From contig CAYZED010000026.1 of NCBI GenBank assembly GCA_964477445.1, forward strand, positions 1 through 33,229: a stretch of 33,229 bases of DNA, written 5' to 3'. Source of the stretch: CAYZED01 sp964477445. Lineage in GTDB: Bacteria; Bacillota; Clostridia; Lutisporales; Lutisporaceae. Below the pieces are notes generated by a model. The model was given only the letters and a program-made list of their open reading frames with translations, was not told where the DNA came from and searched no databases. Every line of letters begins with the position of its first letter. The stretch's first letter is position 1. Of the stretch, positions 14,034-23,478 are shown piece after piece. The translations under genes and the position numbers were made by a program.

Positions 14034-15380
14034 CTAGGCTTTGGGGCCATCAGTCATTATTCCAACTTCGACTGTTTTTTCAACACCTTTTCGCTCGTAA
14101 GTAATTTTTATTTTATCTCCAGGATTTTTTGAATAAAGTATGGTTCTGAATTTTACTAATGTATTAATTTCCATTCCATCTATCTTAGTAATAACATCTC
14201 CAGCCTTTAATCCAGCTTTTCCGGCTTCGCTATCCGGCGTCAAAGAGTATATGTATAATCCTTTAGTAACTTTTATATTGCCAAGTTGACCTTCATAATA
14301 GCTAGCCATTTCTCTATCTAGTGCAGTAATCCCTATATAATTCTTCACGAATTTGCCAGTCTTAACAATTTGATTAATTATCGGTTTTGCAATATTTATT
14401 GGAATCGCGAATCCCAATCCTTCAGCGGAAGCCTTAACTGTATTAATCCCTATAACCTCACCTCTAGCATTTAATAACGGCCCTCCGCTATTTCCTGGAT
14501 TTATTGCTGCATCTGTTTGAATTAGATCTTCCATTAATTCATTCTGGTTCACAGAAATTGTTCTATTACTTCCTGATATAATCCCCTGTGTTACACTTCT
14601 TTCGAACTGTGTTCCTAACGGATTTCCTATCGCAATAGCCACATCACCTATAGATACTTTGTCTGAATCTCCAAGAGTCGCAGCTACAAGTCCTTTAGCA
14701 TTAACTTTAACTACTGCCAAATCTAGCGCACTATCTGACCATAAAACTTTTCCTGGTAGATCAGTTCCATCGCTAAAATTAACAGTTAGCTTCTTTGGAT
14801 CTGTTCCAACAACGTGAGCATTTGTGAGAAGTAGTCCATCTGAACTAACCACTAGTCCACTACCCACACCCTCTGATTCGTTGCTTCCAAAGAAACCATT
14901 ATCCGATATAACAACACTGCTTATTCTAACTACTGAGGCTGTCGCCTTTATTGCCACAGCTTTTGCGACTGTCTCAATACTACCAGAGTTTATTATTATT
15001 TGACCTCCACCATTTGAATAGGATGGAATCATCTTATTAGAAACCATAAATGGAATAGCAAAATACATTGTAGTACTTCCGATAAGTGAGCCAATTATTG
15101 CCGATATTAATAGCATTAGCCAAATGTTGGGTTGATTTTTCTGTTTTAGTTTATCTAAAACCGCATAATTTGATTTTTCATTTTCCCTTGAAATATACTG
15201 TGGCTCTGCTGTTTGTGTTTCCTCAGTTCGAGTATTTTCTGAGTATGTGGTTTCTTCCTGCGTCATTTCTGGCTGCGTCGTTTCAGCTTGAGTAGTTTCA
15301 GCTTGAGTAGTTTCAGCTTGAGTAGTTTGATTGCTTCCGCTGAAATTCTGGTTATCCTCTGAATTGTTTTCTTGATACAT
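14034..15380 (-). CDS. htrA: HtrA/DegP-type membrane-anchored serine protease with PDZ domain
   Basis: This 448-residue protein has a Thr/Gln/Glu-rich cytoplasmic N-terminus (1-80) containing TTQAE repeated three times. A single membrane helix follows at about 86-108, then an extracytoplasmic trypsin-like domain with His189 (LLTNAHVVG), Asp220 (SALDLAVVKV) and Ser298 (NPGNSGGPLLN). A PDZ domain lies at about 370-440 (LYIYSLTPDSEAGKAGLKAGDVI). It degrades or refolds damaged proteins at the cell surface. GAGGAGTGAT precedes the ATG. The TTQAE repeat is a perfect 15-bp tandem DNA repeat near 15285-15330 and could vary in number. It follows walJ, as in many Firmicutes. Confidence 0.95.
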   Translation of the reverse strand: MYQENNSEDNQNFSGSNQTTQAETTQAETTQAETTQPEMTQEETTYSENTRTEETQTAEPQYISRENEKSNYAVLDKLKQKNQPNIWLMLLISAIIGSLIGSTTMYFAIPFMVSNKMIPSYSNGGGQIIINSGSIETVAKAVAIKATASVVRISSVVISDNGFFGSNESEGVGSGLVVSSDGLLLTNAHVVGTDPKKLTVNFSDGTDLPGKVLWSDSALDLAVVKVNAKGLVAATLGDSDKVSIGDVAIAIGNPLGTQFERSVTQGIISGSNRTISVNQNELMEDLIQTDAAINPGNSGGPLLNARGEVIGINTVKASAEGLGFAIPINIAKPIINQIVKTGKFVKNYIGITALDREMASYYEGQLGNIKVTKGLYIYSLTPDSEAGKAGLKAGDVITKIDGMEINTLVKFRTILYSKNPGDKIKITYERKGVEKTVEVGIMTDGPKA

Positions 15381-15479
15381 TTATATCACTCCTCGATTAG
15401 TATTTATAAATCTCTTTATCTAAATAATAACAAAAGAATATAAAAAATATTTGACTTATGTGTGTTAAAAATATGAAAT

Positions 15480-16274
15480 CTAAAAAGCAAAGACTTTCGA
15501 TATATCACATCTTGGAGCTACATGCAAATCAATATGTTTTTCTATTAGTATTCCGTTTTTCATGAGTCCCGCTTTAACTGTTTCATAAGCAAGTTCTGGG
15601 AAATTGTTTTCGCGACTTAAATGTCCTAAAAGTAAACTCGTAGTTCCATTCTCAAAAAGTCTGCAGGCAAATTCGCCAGCATTTACATTCGATAAATGGC
15701 CTACTTCACTCAAAATTCTTTTCTTTAAAAAGAAAGGATAACTACCCGCCATTAGCATATTTATATCATGATTTGATTCAAGTAGAACAACTTTTGATCC
15801 AAAAATTCCTTCTTCAACTTCAGGGGTTATGTATCCTAAGTCAGTAGCAACCGAAACCTTTTTCCCATCTTTTAGGAAAAAGTAACCCATAGGATTTACT
15901 GCATCATGCGATATTTTGTATGAACCTACTCCAATTCCTCCGACACCAATTACTTCACCGGCTTTTATATGTTTAACTTGTTCATGCTTAATTTTTCCTA
16001 ATGAACCTTCCATAGCGAACCAAGTATGTTCGTTTGCATAAATAGGTACATTTAATTTTCTCGCTAAAGGACCAATTCCTTTAGTATGGTCTGAGTGTTC
16101 ATGAGTGACAAAAATTCCTTTTATTTGAGAGGCACAAACACCTATGTTTTTTAGACCTTCAAATACCATTTTTGCGCTAACTCCGCTGTCAATTATTATT
16201 CCTTCGTCGTCAGTTCCAACGTAAATACAATTTCCACTCGAACCACTGGCTATCGAACAAAGTCTTATTTCCAT
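15480..16274 (-). CDS. walJ: MBL-fold metallohydrolase, WalJ/YycJ-like
   Basis: This 264-residue metallo-beta-lactamase-fold protein has the metal motif THEHSDHTKG near residue 57, a first strand CSIASGSSGNCIYV and later GHLSNVNAGEFA and GHLSREN, each supplying a ligand His. In Firmicutes the homologue YycJ/WalJ lies next to htrA downstream of the WalRK genes and may be a 5'-3' exonuclease or a DNA-repair factor coordinating replication with division. The WalRK genes themselves are not here; murA takes the upstream place. The ribosome binding site is weak. It lies 41 bases after murA and is probably co-transcribed with it. Confidence 0.9.
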   Translation of the reverse strand: MEIRLCSIASGSSGNCIYVGTDDEGIIIDSGVSAKMVFEGLKNIGVCASQIKGIFVTHEHSDHTKGIGPLARKLNVPIYANEHTWFAMEGSLGKIKHEQVKHIKAGEVIGVGGIGVGSYKISHDAVNPMGYFFLKDGKKVSVATDLGYITPEVEEGIFGSKVVLLESNHDINMLMAGSYPFFLKKRILSEVGHLSNVNAGEFACRLFENGTTSLLLGHLSRENNFPELAYETVKAGLMKNGILIEKHIDLHVAPRCDISKVFAF

Positions 16275-16315
16275 TTTATTACCACATCATTCCGTTTATT
16301 TCTTTATTTATTGCT

Positions 16316-17584
16316 TTATTTCTTCACTTTATTCCTTCGTTTAACTTTAGCACCAAGCTTAGATAATTTATATTCTAATTTTTCATATCCTCTTTCGATA
16401 TGAAAAATATTTCCAATTTCCGTTTCGCCTTCAGCTACAAGCGCTGCTATTATCATAGCCGCGCCGCCTCTTAAATCAGTCGCAAAAACTTGAGCTCCCG
16501 AGAGCATTTCAACTCCGTCAATAATTGCGACTCTTCCTTCAGCTCTGACATGTGCACCCATTTTTTTTAGCTCATCAAGATGCTTAAATCTGCCTTCCCA
16601 TACTCCTTCAGTAATGACACCTGTCCCTTCCGAAATAGAAAGCAGCACACACATAGGTTGTTGTAAATCAGACGGGAAGCCAGGGTATGGTAGAGTTTTT
16701 AAATTAATGGATTTAAGTCTTTTCGTTGATCTAACTCGAATTGATTCTTCATATTCATCAACTTCCACTCCCATCTCTCTTAGCTTAGCAGAAAGAGATT
16801 CTAAGTGAAAAGGTATTACATTTGACACCAATACATCACCGCTACAAGCCGCAGTTGCTATCATGTACGTTCCAGCTTCTAGCATATCAGGTATAATACT
16901 GTGATCACATTCTCCTAAATAATCGACTCCAGTGATTCTTATTACATCCGTTCCCGCGCCTTTTACCATGGCCCCCATAGCGTTTAAGAGATTGGCTACA
17001 TCTACTACGTGTGGTTCTTTTGCAGCGTTCTCAATCACGGTAATGCCTTCAGCTTTAACAGCCGCGAGCATAATGTTAATAGTTGCTCCAACGCTGACAA
17101 CATCAAGGTAAATTGTAGCACCTACGAGTTTTTCAGCTTTTGCCTTAATTATTCCATGTTCGACTTTAATAGTCGCTCCTAGTGCCTCAAATCCTTTAAT
17201 ATGCAGATCAATAGGTCTAATTCCAAAATCACATCCTCCAGGGAATGGAACTGAAGCCTCTCCATACTTTCCAAGTAGTGCTCCAATAAAATAATATGAA
17301 GCTCTCATTTTTTTTGCTATTTCATAATCAACATCTGTATTTATATTTCCAGTAGCCTCGCCGGTCAAAACACCTTCATCATCCATTTTAATTTCGGCAC
17401 CCATAAGTTCAAGTAAGCGAACTAAATTATGAACATCATCAATGCAAGGAAGATTTCTAACCGTGAATTTAGAATCGGATAAAATTAGTGCTGGCAAAGC
17501 TGCTACGGCTGCGTTCTTTGCTCCACCAATTACTACCTCTCCAGTTAATCTTACCTGTCCTTCAATAAATAATTTTTGTTCCAA
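16316..17584 (-). CDS. murA: UDP-N-acetylglucosamine 1-carboxyvinyltransferase MurA
   Basis: The protein has about 422 residues, the usual MurA length. It transfers enolpyruvate from PEP to UDP-GlcNAc, the first committed step of peptidoglycan synthesis, in the cytoplasm. K23-N24 in GGAKNAAV and the catalytic loop FPGGCDFGIRPIDLH with Cys118 are present, so it should be fosfomycin sensitive. The TTG at 17582-17584 is chosen because AGAGGAGAG lies 6 bases ahead and it gives the usual LEQKLFIEGQ start. The longer open frame to 17635 would run through the promoter. It heads the murA-walJ-htrA-rlmH group. Confidence 0.97.
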   Translation of the reverse strand: MEQKLFIEGQVRLTGEVVIGGAKNAAVAALPALILSDSKFTVRNLPCIDDVHNLVRLLELMGAEIKMDDEGVLTGEATGNINTDVDYEIAKKMRASYYFIGALLGKYGEASVPFPGGCDFGIRPIDLHIKGFEALGATIKVEHGIIKAKAEKLVGATIYLDVVSVGATINIMLAAVKAEGITVIENAAKEPHVVDVANLLNAMGAMVKGAGTDVIRITGVDYLGECDHSIIPDMLEAGTYMIATAACSGDVLVSNVIPFHLESLSAKLREMGVEVDEYEESIRVRSTKRLKSINLKTLPYPGFPSDLQQPMCVLLSISEGTGVITEGVWEGRFKHLDELKKMGAHVRAEGRVAIIDGVEMLSGAQVFATDLRGGAAMIIAALVAEGETEIGNIFHIERGYEKLEYKLSKLGAKVKRRNKVKK

Positions 17585-17623
17585 ATCGTTCTCTCCTCTA
17601 AAAAATACTTCTTTAACTATGTA

Positions 17624-17632
17624 ATTATACCA
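17624..17632 (-). promoter_or_regulatory. Extended -10 promoter for murA
   Basis: Minus strand TGGTATAAT lies 40 bases upstream of the murA start. A 16-bp AT-rich palindrome, CAAAAAAGCTTTTTTG (17633-17648), overlaps the spacer region. No good -35 box is present. Confidence 0.55.
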
Positions 17633-17664
17633 CAAAAAAGCTTTTTTGCCGCTTCATCTCCCAT

Positions 17665-17704
17665 AAAAAAACCTACTTACCTTTGAGAGGCGAGTAGGTT
17701 TTTT
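17665..17704 (-). terminator. Terminator of the transporter-lysA-lysC unit
   Basis: Minus strand AAAAAACCTACT (17693-17704) pairs fully with AGTAGGTTTTTT (17666-17677) around a 15-base loop, with a T run at its 3' end. Symmetric A and T runs make it work in both directions. Confidence 0.88.
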
Positions 17705-17742
17705 ATTGATTATTAAATTATGTTGATTCTAGCGAATGGCCA

Positions 17743-19149
17743 TTATTGATTATCTATTTCTTTATTTATTTCTTCATCCATTTCATGTTCTTTAACAAAC
17801 TTCTCATAAATGGAACGAGTTGCATTATTGAAATCATCTGTATCAATCCCTATGATTATGCTAAGTTCTCCAGCTCCCTGTGTAATCATACTTACATTTA
17901 CATCCGCTTCATATAGCGCAGAAAATAATTTAGCAGATATACCTTTTGTCTTAATCATTCCTTTTCCAACCACCGCGAGTAAAGACATATTGCTTTTTAC
18001 AGTAACTGTGTCAGGTTCACAATGAAGTTTAAAATCTTCTATAATTTTTTCAATTTTGTTTTCCAATTCACTGTCCGCAATTACCAGCGATATCGAATCA
18101 ATTCCCGTTGGGATATGTTCAATCGAGATATTATTTATTTCAATAATAGCCAGTACTTTTCTCACAAAACCAACTTCGCCTGCCATCATTGTTTTATCAA
18201 TAGTAATAATTGTGAACCCTTTTTTTCCTGCTACTCCAGTAATTCTTCCTGGAACTGATTTTATCTGATCATCACCTAAAATTATTGTCCCAGGATGCTT
18301 TGGCTCGTTAGTATTCCTAATGTTCATCATAATGCTGCCAAGCCTTACTGGGTAAGTAGCTTCGTCATGAAGTACTGTGGCTCCCATGTATGATAACTCT
18401 CTTAGCTCCTTATATGTCAGAGCTTCAATCTGTTTAGGATTCTCAACAATTCTAGGGTCTGCCATCAGAAAACCTGAAACATCAGTCCAGTTTTCGTAAA
18501 GAGTCGCTGCTACCCCGAGTGCAACCATTGATCCTGTTACGTCTGAACCACCACGGCTGAAAGTCTTAATTTTGCCATCCAAAATTGATCCATAGAATCC
18601 TGGAATTACAGCAAATTCAATGCCTTCCATTCTCTCTTTCATTTTCTCTCTTGTAGCTTCAAGGTTACATGATCCATTTCTACCAAAAACAATAATTTCA
18701 GCTGCATCTATGAATTCATAATTTAGCGCCTTAGCAACTATTTGCCCTGTTATAAACTCTCCTCTACTCGCTGTGAAATCAGCTGTAGCGCCATTTGCTA
18801 TTCTATCTTTTATCTCAAGAAGAGTGGTCTCTAAATCAAGATCAATCCCTAATTCGTCTCTTATATTAATGAATCTATTATATACAACTTTAAATATCTC
18901 ATCAAAATCAAGATCCTGCTCCGCCATCTTATTACATAGATATAATAAATCTGTGATTTTCTGATCCTTAGGATGCCTTTTCCCTGGCGCAGAAACAACT
19001 ACGTATTTTCTTGATGAATCTTCCTTTACAATATCAAGCACTTTTTTTATTTGTGTGCTATCTGCAAGCGAACTCCCTCCAAATTTGGAAACAACTATTC
19101 CGTCTCCTTCTATAAATACTGGCGCATTCTCGCCTCTTCCAATCATCAT
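17743..19149 (-). CDS. lysC: Aspartate kinase with ACT domains
   Basis: This 468-residue cytoplasmic enzyme phosphorylates aspartate in the first step toward lysine, threonine and methionine. The kinase domain carries VVSKFGGSSLADS near residue 20, GEFITGQIVAKAL near 140 and FSRGGSDVTGSMVALG near 207. Two ACT domains lie in the C-terminal third, with GKKGFTIITIDKTMM near 312 and LLAVVGKGMIKTKGISAKLF near 395, which normally give feedback inhibition by an end product. AGGGGGAACC precedes two adjacent ATGs. It follows lysA by 110 bases without a terminator, and its own terminator follows at 17665-17704, so lysine is the likely focus of this unit. Confidence 0.95.
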   Translation of the reverse strand: MMIGRGENAPVFIEGDGIVVSKFGGSSLADSTQIKKVLDIVKEDSSRKYVVVSAPGKRHPKDQKITDLLYLCNKMAEQDLDFDEIFKVVYNRFINIRDELGIDLDLETTLLEIKDRIANGATADFTASRGEFITGQIVAKALNYEFIDAAEIIVFGRNGSCNLEATREKMKERMEGIEFAVIPGFYGSILDGKIKTFSRGGSDVTGSMVALGVAATLYENWTDVSGFLMADPRIVENPKQIEALTYKELRELSYMGATVLHDEATYPVRLGSIMMNIRNTNEPKHPGTIILGDDQIKSVPGRITGVAGKKGFTIITIDKTMMAGEVGFVRKVLAIIEINNISIEHIPTGIDSISLVIADSELENKIEKIIEDFKLHCEPDTVTVKSNMSLLAVVGKGMIKTKGISAKLFSALYEADVNVSMITQGAGELSIIIGIDTDDFNNATRSIYEKFVKEHEMDEEINKEIDNQ

Positions 19150-19259
19150 TAATGGTTCCCCCTAAAAGTAATATTTCATAAATTATATGTTAATAATTAA
19201 TCAATGTCAAACAAAACTCACATTTTATTATTAATAAAAAAACGCTTATAATCCGCTTG

Positions 19260-20516
19260 TCACAATGTCTCATAGGCGCGTACAAGATCCTCAAAAGTGT
19301 CTCTCCTTCGAATCAATCTGTCGCTTCCATCTTCACAAATTAAAACCTCAGCAGGTCTTAACCTATTATTATAATTCGAACTCATAACCATTCCATATGC
19401 TCCTGCATCCATAACACCACAAATATCTCCAACTTCAGCTTTTGGCATTTTTCTATCATTGGCCAAAATATCGCCAGTTTCACAGATATTCCCAACTAAT
19501 GTGGCAACTTCTTCATTATCTTCATCTTTAATTAGCACACCATTTTTGTAAAACTCTAACTCATGCCATGAGTCATACATTGCCGGTCTAATTAAAACGT
19601 TGAATCCAATATCTGTCCCAATATATTTTTTTTCACCGTTAAATTTAACTGCATTAACTTTTCCAAGAAGAACTCCCGCCTCAGCCGAAATATATCTTCC
19701 CGGCTCAGCTTTAAAAGTTATATCTTGACCATTTTTCAATGCCCATTCTTTAACGACTGGTGTTAATAAATCACTTAATTCTTTCAAGTCCAATCGAGCT
19801 TGTCCTTCTTGTTTTTTATAAGGTATTCCAAATCCGCCGCCAAAATCAATTAATTTCAAAGTATCAAATTTTTCAGCTATTAACAAAAGGTTTTTTGCGG
19901 CTTCAATGTAAGGAGCTGGTTCCATGAAAAGCGACCCAATATGTTGGTTAATCCCAATTACTTTCATCCCATATTTCTTACAAATAGATTTTACTTCATC
20001 AACCCCATCCATATTAATACCAAACTTCGTGTTTTTACCAGCTGTAATAACTTTTTCGTGGTGCCCTGCACCAATTCCTGTGTTAACCCTTATTGATACT
20101 TCAGCTCCCGGCTTTAATTTCCCAAAGGTTTCAAGTTGTGAAAGCGAGTCGATACTAATAATTACTTGTTCGTCCGCTACCGCTTTAAGTTCTTCCTCTG
20201 TGGCATTATTTGATACATAAAAAAGCTTTTCTTTCATAAAACCAGCTAACTTCAAAACAAAAATTTCTCCCGGAGACATGGCATCAGCATATAGACCTTC
20301 ATCGTTTGCGATTTTTAATAATTCAAGGCTAGAGTTAGCTTTTATGGAAAAATTAGAAGTAAATTTTTCATAGTCGATAAGATTTTTCATTTCACGACAT
20401 CTAGTTCTGAATATTTTTTCATTATAAACATATAGTGGTGACCCATATTTTTTTATCAGTTCTTCGGGATTAGTTTTTCCAAAAAAATTTGTTTCTTCCG
20501 AGTAAAAGTTCTTCAA
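19260..20516 (-). CDS. lysA: Diaminopimelate decarboxylase
   Basis: This 418-residue fold-type III PLP enzyme decarboxylates meso-diaminopimelate to lysine, the last step of the pathway. Motifs: PLP lysine K59 in NFSIKANSS, QHIGSLF near 196, FGGGFGIPY near 229 (phosphate loop), AEPGRYISAEAG near 276, and NICETGDILAND near 348, with the substrate-binding Cys. The end RRRDTFEDLVRAYE also fits the family. It lies 13 bases after the upstream transporter gene and 110 bases before lysC, so all three likely share a transcript. Confidence 0.95.
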   Translation of the reverse strand: MKNFYSEETNFFGKTNPEELIKKYGSPLYVYNEKIFRTRCREMKNLIDYEKFTSNFSIKANSSLELLKIANDEGLYADAMSPGEIFVLKLAGFMKEKLFYVSNNATEEELKAVADEQVIISIDSLSQLETFGKLKPGAEVSIRVNTGIGAGHHEKVITAGKNTKFGINMDGVDEVKSICKKYGMKVIGINQHIGSLFMEPAPYIEAAKNLLLIAEKFDTLKLIDFGGGFGIPYKKQEGQARLDLKELSDLLTPVVKEWALKNGQDITFKAEPGRYISAEAGVLLGKVNAVKFNGEKKYIGTDIGFNVLIRPAMYDSWHELEFYKNGVLIKDEDNEEVATLVGNICETGDILANDRKMPKAEVGDICGVMDAGAYGMVMSSNYNNRLRPAEVLICEDGSDRLIRRRDTFEDLVRAYETL

Positions 20517-20529
20517 GTTTATTTCTCCT

Positions 20530-21441
20530 TCAAATATTTAATATATTAAGTTGTTTAAGTTGTTGTCGTTCTCCTCGTTGTAGGACATATGTAGCAAATA
20601 TAATAAGTACAACCCCTGCAATTTGAATAAAACTCATTTTTTCACCTAAAATCAAGTATGCAAAAATCAAAGTAGCAGGTAATTCCATTGTAGCAATAAT
20701 TGATACTTTTTCTGAACCTATTTTCAGGAGAGCTTTATATATGAAATTAACCGGCAAAATCCCTGCAAATAGTGCCAGCACCAAAATATATGGAACGATA
20801 TTTAATGTGATTGAAAAATCTTTAATCTCAAAAATCAATCCCAAAATTATCGCAGTAATTAACGCAAAAATGTTACTATAAAAAGTAATAATATTTGGTT
20901 TCATTTCTTTCAATTTTATATCTGCAAAAACATTAAAAAACGCATAGCATACTCCACTCATAAGCCCTAAAAATATTCCAAAATAAGAAACATTATCCCC
21001 ACTTGAAGTAAAAATATTTAAAGCCATTGCACTTCCAAATATCGAAAATATTAGAGCTATAATTATTGTACCATTTATTTTCCTTATTCCTGTAATAATA
21101 AAAAATAGAACTACAAATATTGGACTAGTAAATATGAGCATTGAAGCCATTCCCGCTTTAATATATTGGAGAGAAAAATAAAAGAATGCATTGGTTGCAG
21201 CACTACTTATAACTCCGTGAACCGCCATGTACAAAACTTCTTTTTTCTTTATTTTAAAATCTTTTGGGTTTTTTATTAGAATAACCGCGAAAATTGTGAT
21301 AATTATAAAAGTATATTGCCAAATCATCATTTGAATTGGGCCATAGCCTGTATTTATAACCATCTTCCCAAAAATCGCAATAGACGCAAACATCACAGAA
21401 GCTATCATAACGTATAGATAACCAGTATTCAATTTCTTCAT
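20530..21441 (-). CDS. EamA/DMT-family transporter
   Basis: This 303-residue integral membrane protein has ten predicted helices in two repeats of five, the EamA layout: repeat 1 starts YLYVMIASVMFASIAIFGK and repeat 2 starts FGIFLGLMSGVCYAFFNVF. EamA proteins export or exchange amino acids and other metabolites. Its position directly upstream of lysA and lysC suggests movement of lysine or an aspartate-family compound, which is inference. GAGGTG precedes the ATG. It is the first gene of the lys unit; no lysine riboswitch lies in the 130-base gap upstream. Confidence 0.88.
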   Translation of the reverse strand: MKKLNTGYLYVMIASVMFASIAIFGKMVINTGYGPIQMMIWQYTFIIITIFAVILIKNPKDFKIKKKEVLYMAVHGVISSAATNAFFYFSLQYIKAGMASMLIFTSPIFVVLFFIITGIRKINGTIIIALIFSIFGSAMALNIFTSSGDNVSYFGIFLGLMSGVCYAFFNVFADIKLKEMKPNIITFYSNIFALITAIILGLIFEIKDFSITLNIVPYILVLALFAGILPVNFIYKALLKIGSEKVSIIATMELPATLIFAYLILGEKMSFIQIAGVVLIIFATYVLQRGERQQLKQLNILNI

Positions 21442-21484
21442 TAAAAAACACCTCTTACTAACATAATAGCCTCTCCTGACTTTT

Positions 21485-21516
21485 AAAAAACTGCCTCGTA
21501 GTTACACGAGACAGTT
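21485..21516 (-). terminator. Terminator of the M23 peptidase gene
   Basis: Minus strand AACTGTCTCGT (21506-21516) pairs with ACGAGGCAGTT (21489-21499), one G-U pair, short loop, followed by six Ts. Confidence 0.88.
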
Positions 21517-21576
21517 AAAAACATTTTAGTATTCATACTATAAGAACTTACATAGAAAATTTATAATATATAAGAA

Positions 21577-23259
21577 TTATCTTAGATAATTTAAAGGGTT
21601 TGTAGGGTTACCATTAATGTTTATCTGGAAATGAAGATGCGAGCCTGTACTACGTCCTGTGTTTCCCATTCTTCCAATTACTTCTCCCTTATAAACTTTT
21701 TCTCCCACAGAAACTGAAATATGACTAAGATGCCCATACCAAGTCTGATATCCTCGACCATGATCAATTTTTATGAGCCATCCAAGTTCTCCGCCCCATC
21801 CAGCAAATACTACTCTGCCTCCATCTGCCGAATGAATAGAGTCCCCTGTATTTCCATCTATATCTATTCCTGCATGGAGTCTTCCCCATCTATATCCATA
21901 TCTGGATGTTATCGATCCTCTGGAAGGATATGCAAAGACCAACGATCCAATCTTTGGTGGCAAAGGCTTCGTGCCCTTAACTATATATTCAATTTTCGGT
22001 TTATTTAAAATCTTTTCACTAAGTACATCTCTGCTAACTGTTATTCCATTAACTTTTATAACATCGGCTGAAATTACTCTCTTCCCTACTATACCTCTAA
22101 CTTTAACTCTTGTTTGATCTGCATACATTGAAGAGGATTTTTCAACAATCTGTTTATAAGGAATATTTTCTGTAACTACAACTCTTTCTTGCGTCTTGAC
22201 ACTAATTAGTGGCTTAATCGATACTAAATTTAATTTTTCACCTATATGTATCATCTCTAAGTCAATACCTGGGTTCGCAGAAGCTAAATCACTAACCCTT
22301 AAATTATATTTCCTAGCAATTAACCAAATACTTTCTCCACTTTCTACTTCGTGAACTTTGATTTCTTTTCCACCATACATAATTTTCTTCAAAGCTACAT
22401 CTGCTGATACTATAGTATTCTTTTCAACTTCCATATCGACTAATTCTACTTTTTCACCAAATCCTAAAACCGAATATTTAGAACTAGACTTCTTAAGATA
22501 TGGATTTTGAATTTTAGTTAAAATCTTCTGTGCTTCTTCTTTTGTATTTAGGCTTGCGACAATTTTATCATTCACCTTAATTACGCAAGCATACGCTGGA
22601 CTTTTTAGTTTAACTGGCTCAGGTAGAGTCGTATTTCCCGTAGTAGCTTCAGGCGGAGTATTTCCCGTAGTAGCTTCAGGCGAAATATTCCCCATAGAAT
22701 TTTCATCGCCAGGTAACAACTCTGTTCCAACATTCTGATCATTATTAAATGCATTCATTAACTTACTGGTAGTTATTAATTTTTCAGGACTGTCCATAAT
22801 GTTTTCTAACAAATAGCTTATTGGTCTATTATTATCCACTCTACTATCTATTTCATTCTGATCGACTATCCATTTACCTTCACCCTTTTCTTCTGTGTCC
22901 AACGGGAATACACTACCAATTACAGAATAGCTCAGGAAAAGTGTCAAAATAAACAATGTTCCAAATGCTAAAGGTTTTTTATTTCCATTATCAAACTTCA
23001 CTACTATTTCAGCAAACATATCTTTGAACTCATCCTTTAAAAATATCAGAGAGTTTTTAATATATGTAATGCCGGCTTTAAGGCTTTCTTTTAAATCAAT
23101 TTTTTTCAAATCAAGATGTTTAAGAGTTTTGATGAACTTAACTTCAGTTTTGCGGTTGTATTTCCGCTTACGTTCTTCTGAAAGATAATACTCTGTTCTA
23201 AACTGAGATTCTTCTTTAAGGGTCGCTTTTAACTTCCGTTTCTTGGCTTGCTTCACCAA
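21577..23259 (-). CDS. Membrane-anchored M23 peptidase with LysM and G5 domains
   Basis: This 560-residue protein has a basic cytoplasmic N-terminus of about 95 residues, one membrane helix (FGTLFILTLFLSYSVIGSVF), and a linker with the imperfect repeat PEATTGNT twice. A LysM peptidoglycan-binding domain follows (HEVESGESIWLIARKYNLRV near 305), then a G5 domain (SVKTQERVVVTENIPYKQ near 357) and a C-terminal M23 peptidase with H462 and D466 (RLHAGIDID) and HLHF at about 541-544. All zinc ligands appear present, so it should cut cell-wall cross-bridges. It is monocistronic with its own terminator. Confidence 0.93.
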   Translation of the reverse strand: MVKQAKKRKLKATLKEESQFRTEYYLSEERKRKYNRKTEVKFIKTLKHLDLKKIDLKESLKAGITYIKNSLIFLKDEFKDMFAEIVVKFDNGNKKPLAFGTLFILTLFLSYSVIGSVFPLDTEEKGEGKWIVDQNEIDSRVDNNRPISYLLENIMDSPEKLITTSKLMNAFNNDQNVGTELLPGDENSMGNISPEATTGNTPPEATTGNTTLPEPVKLKSPAYACVIKVNDKIVASLNTKEEAQKILTKIQNPYLKKSSSKYSVLGFGEKVELVDMEVEKNTIVSADVALKKIMYGGKEIKVHEVESGESIWLIARKYNLRVSDLASANPGIDLEMIHIGEKLNLVSIKPLISVKTQERVVVTENIPYKQIVEKSSSMYADQTRVKVRGIVGKRVISADVIKVNGITVSRDVLSEKILNKPKIEYIVKGTKPLPPKIGSLVFAYPSRGSITSRYGYRWGRLHAGIDIDGNTGDSIHSADGGRVVFAGWGGELGWLIKIDHGRGYQTWYGHLSHISVSVGEKVYKGEVIGRMGNTGRSTGSHLHFQININGNPTNPLNYLR

Positions 23260-23478
23260 ATTCTCCCCTTTCTTCTTTTATTTTACTTCCATTATCTTGT
23301 AATATATTTTAGGATAACAAATTAATTCAATAAACACAAGGAAATACATGCCATTTGTTATACAATTACATGAATTGTTACTATATTAGTTATAACAAGA
23401 GTTCTATTAATCCTCTTCCTTTGTATGCCTAACTAGTGTAAACTAAAAGGGCATAAATGCGTAAACAAGGGGGTAAAA

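Noticed and set aside
17633..17648. 16-bp palindrome CAAAAAAGCTTTTTTG upstream of murA
   Set aside because: It is made mostly of A and T runs around AGCT, lies within the promoter spacer and can arise by chance; mentioned with the promoter only.
18022..18268. Two plus-strand open frames inside lysC
   Set aside because: They are reverse-frame shadows of the aspartate kinase gene; neither has a start signal.
19150..19259. Lysine riboswitch or terminator between lysA and lysC
   Set aside because: The gap is too short for an L-box, and the run of seven Ts after the lysA stop is not preceded by a stable inverted repeat.
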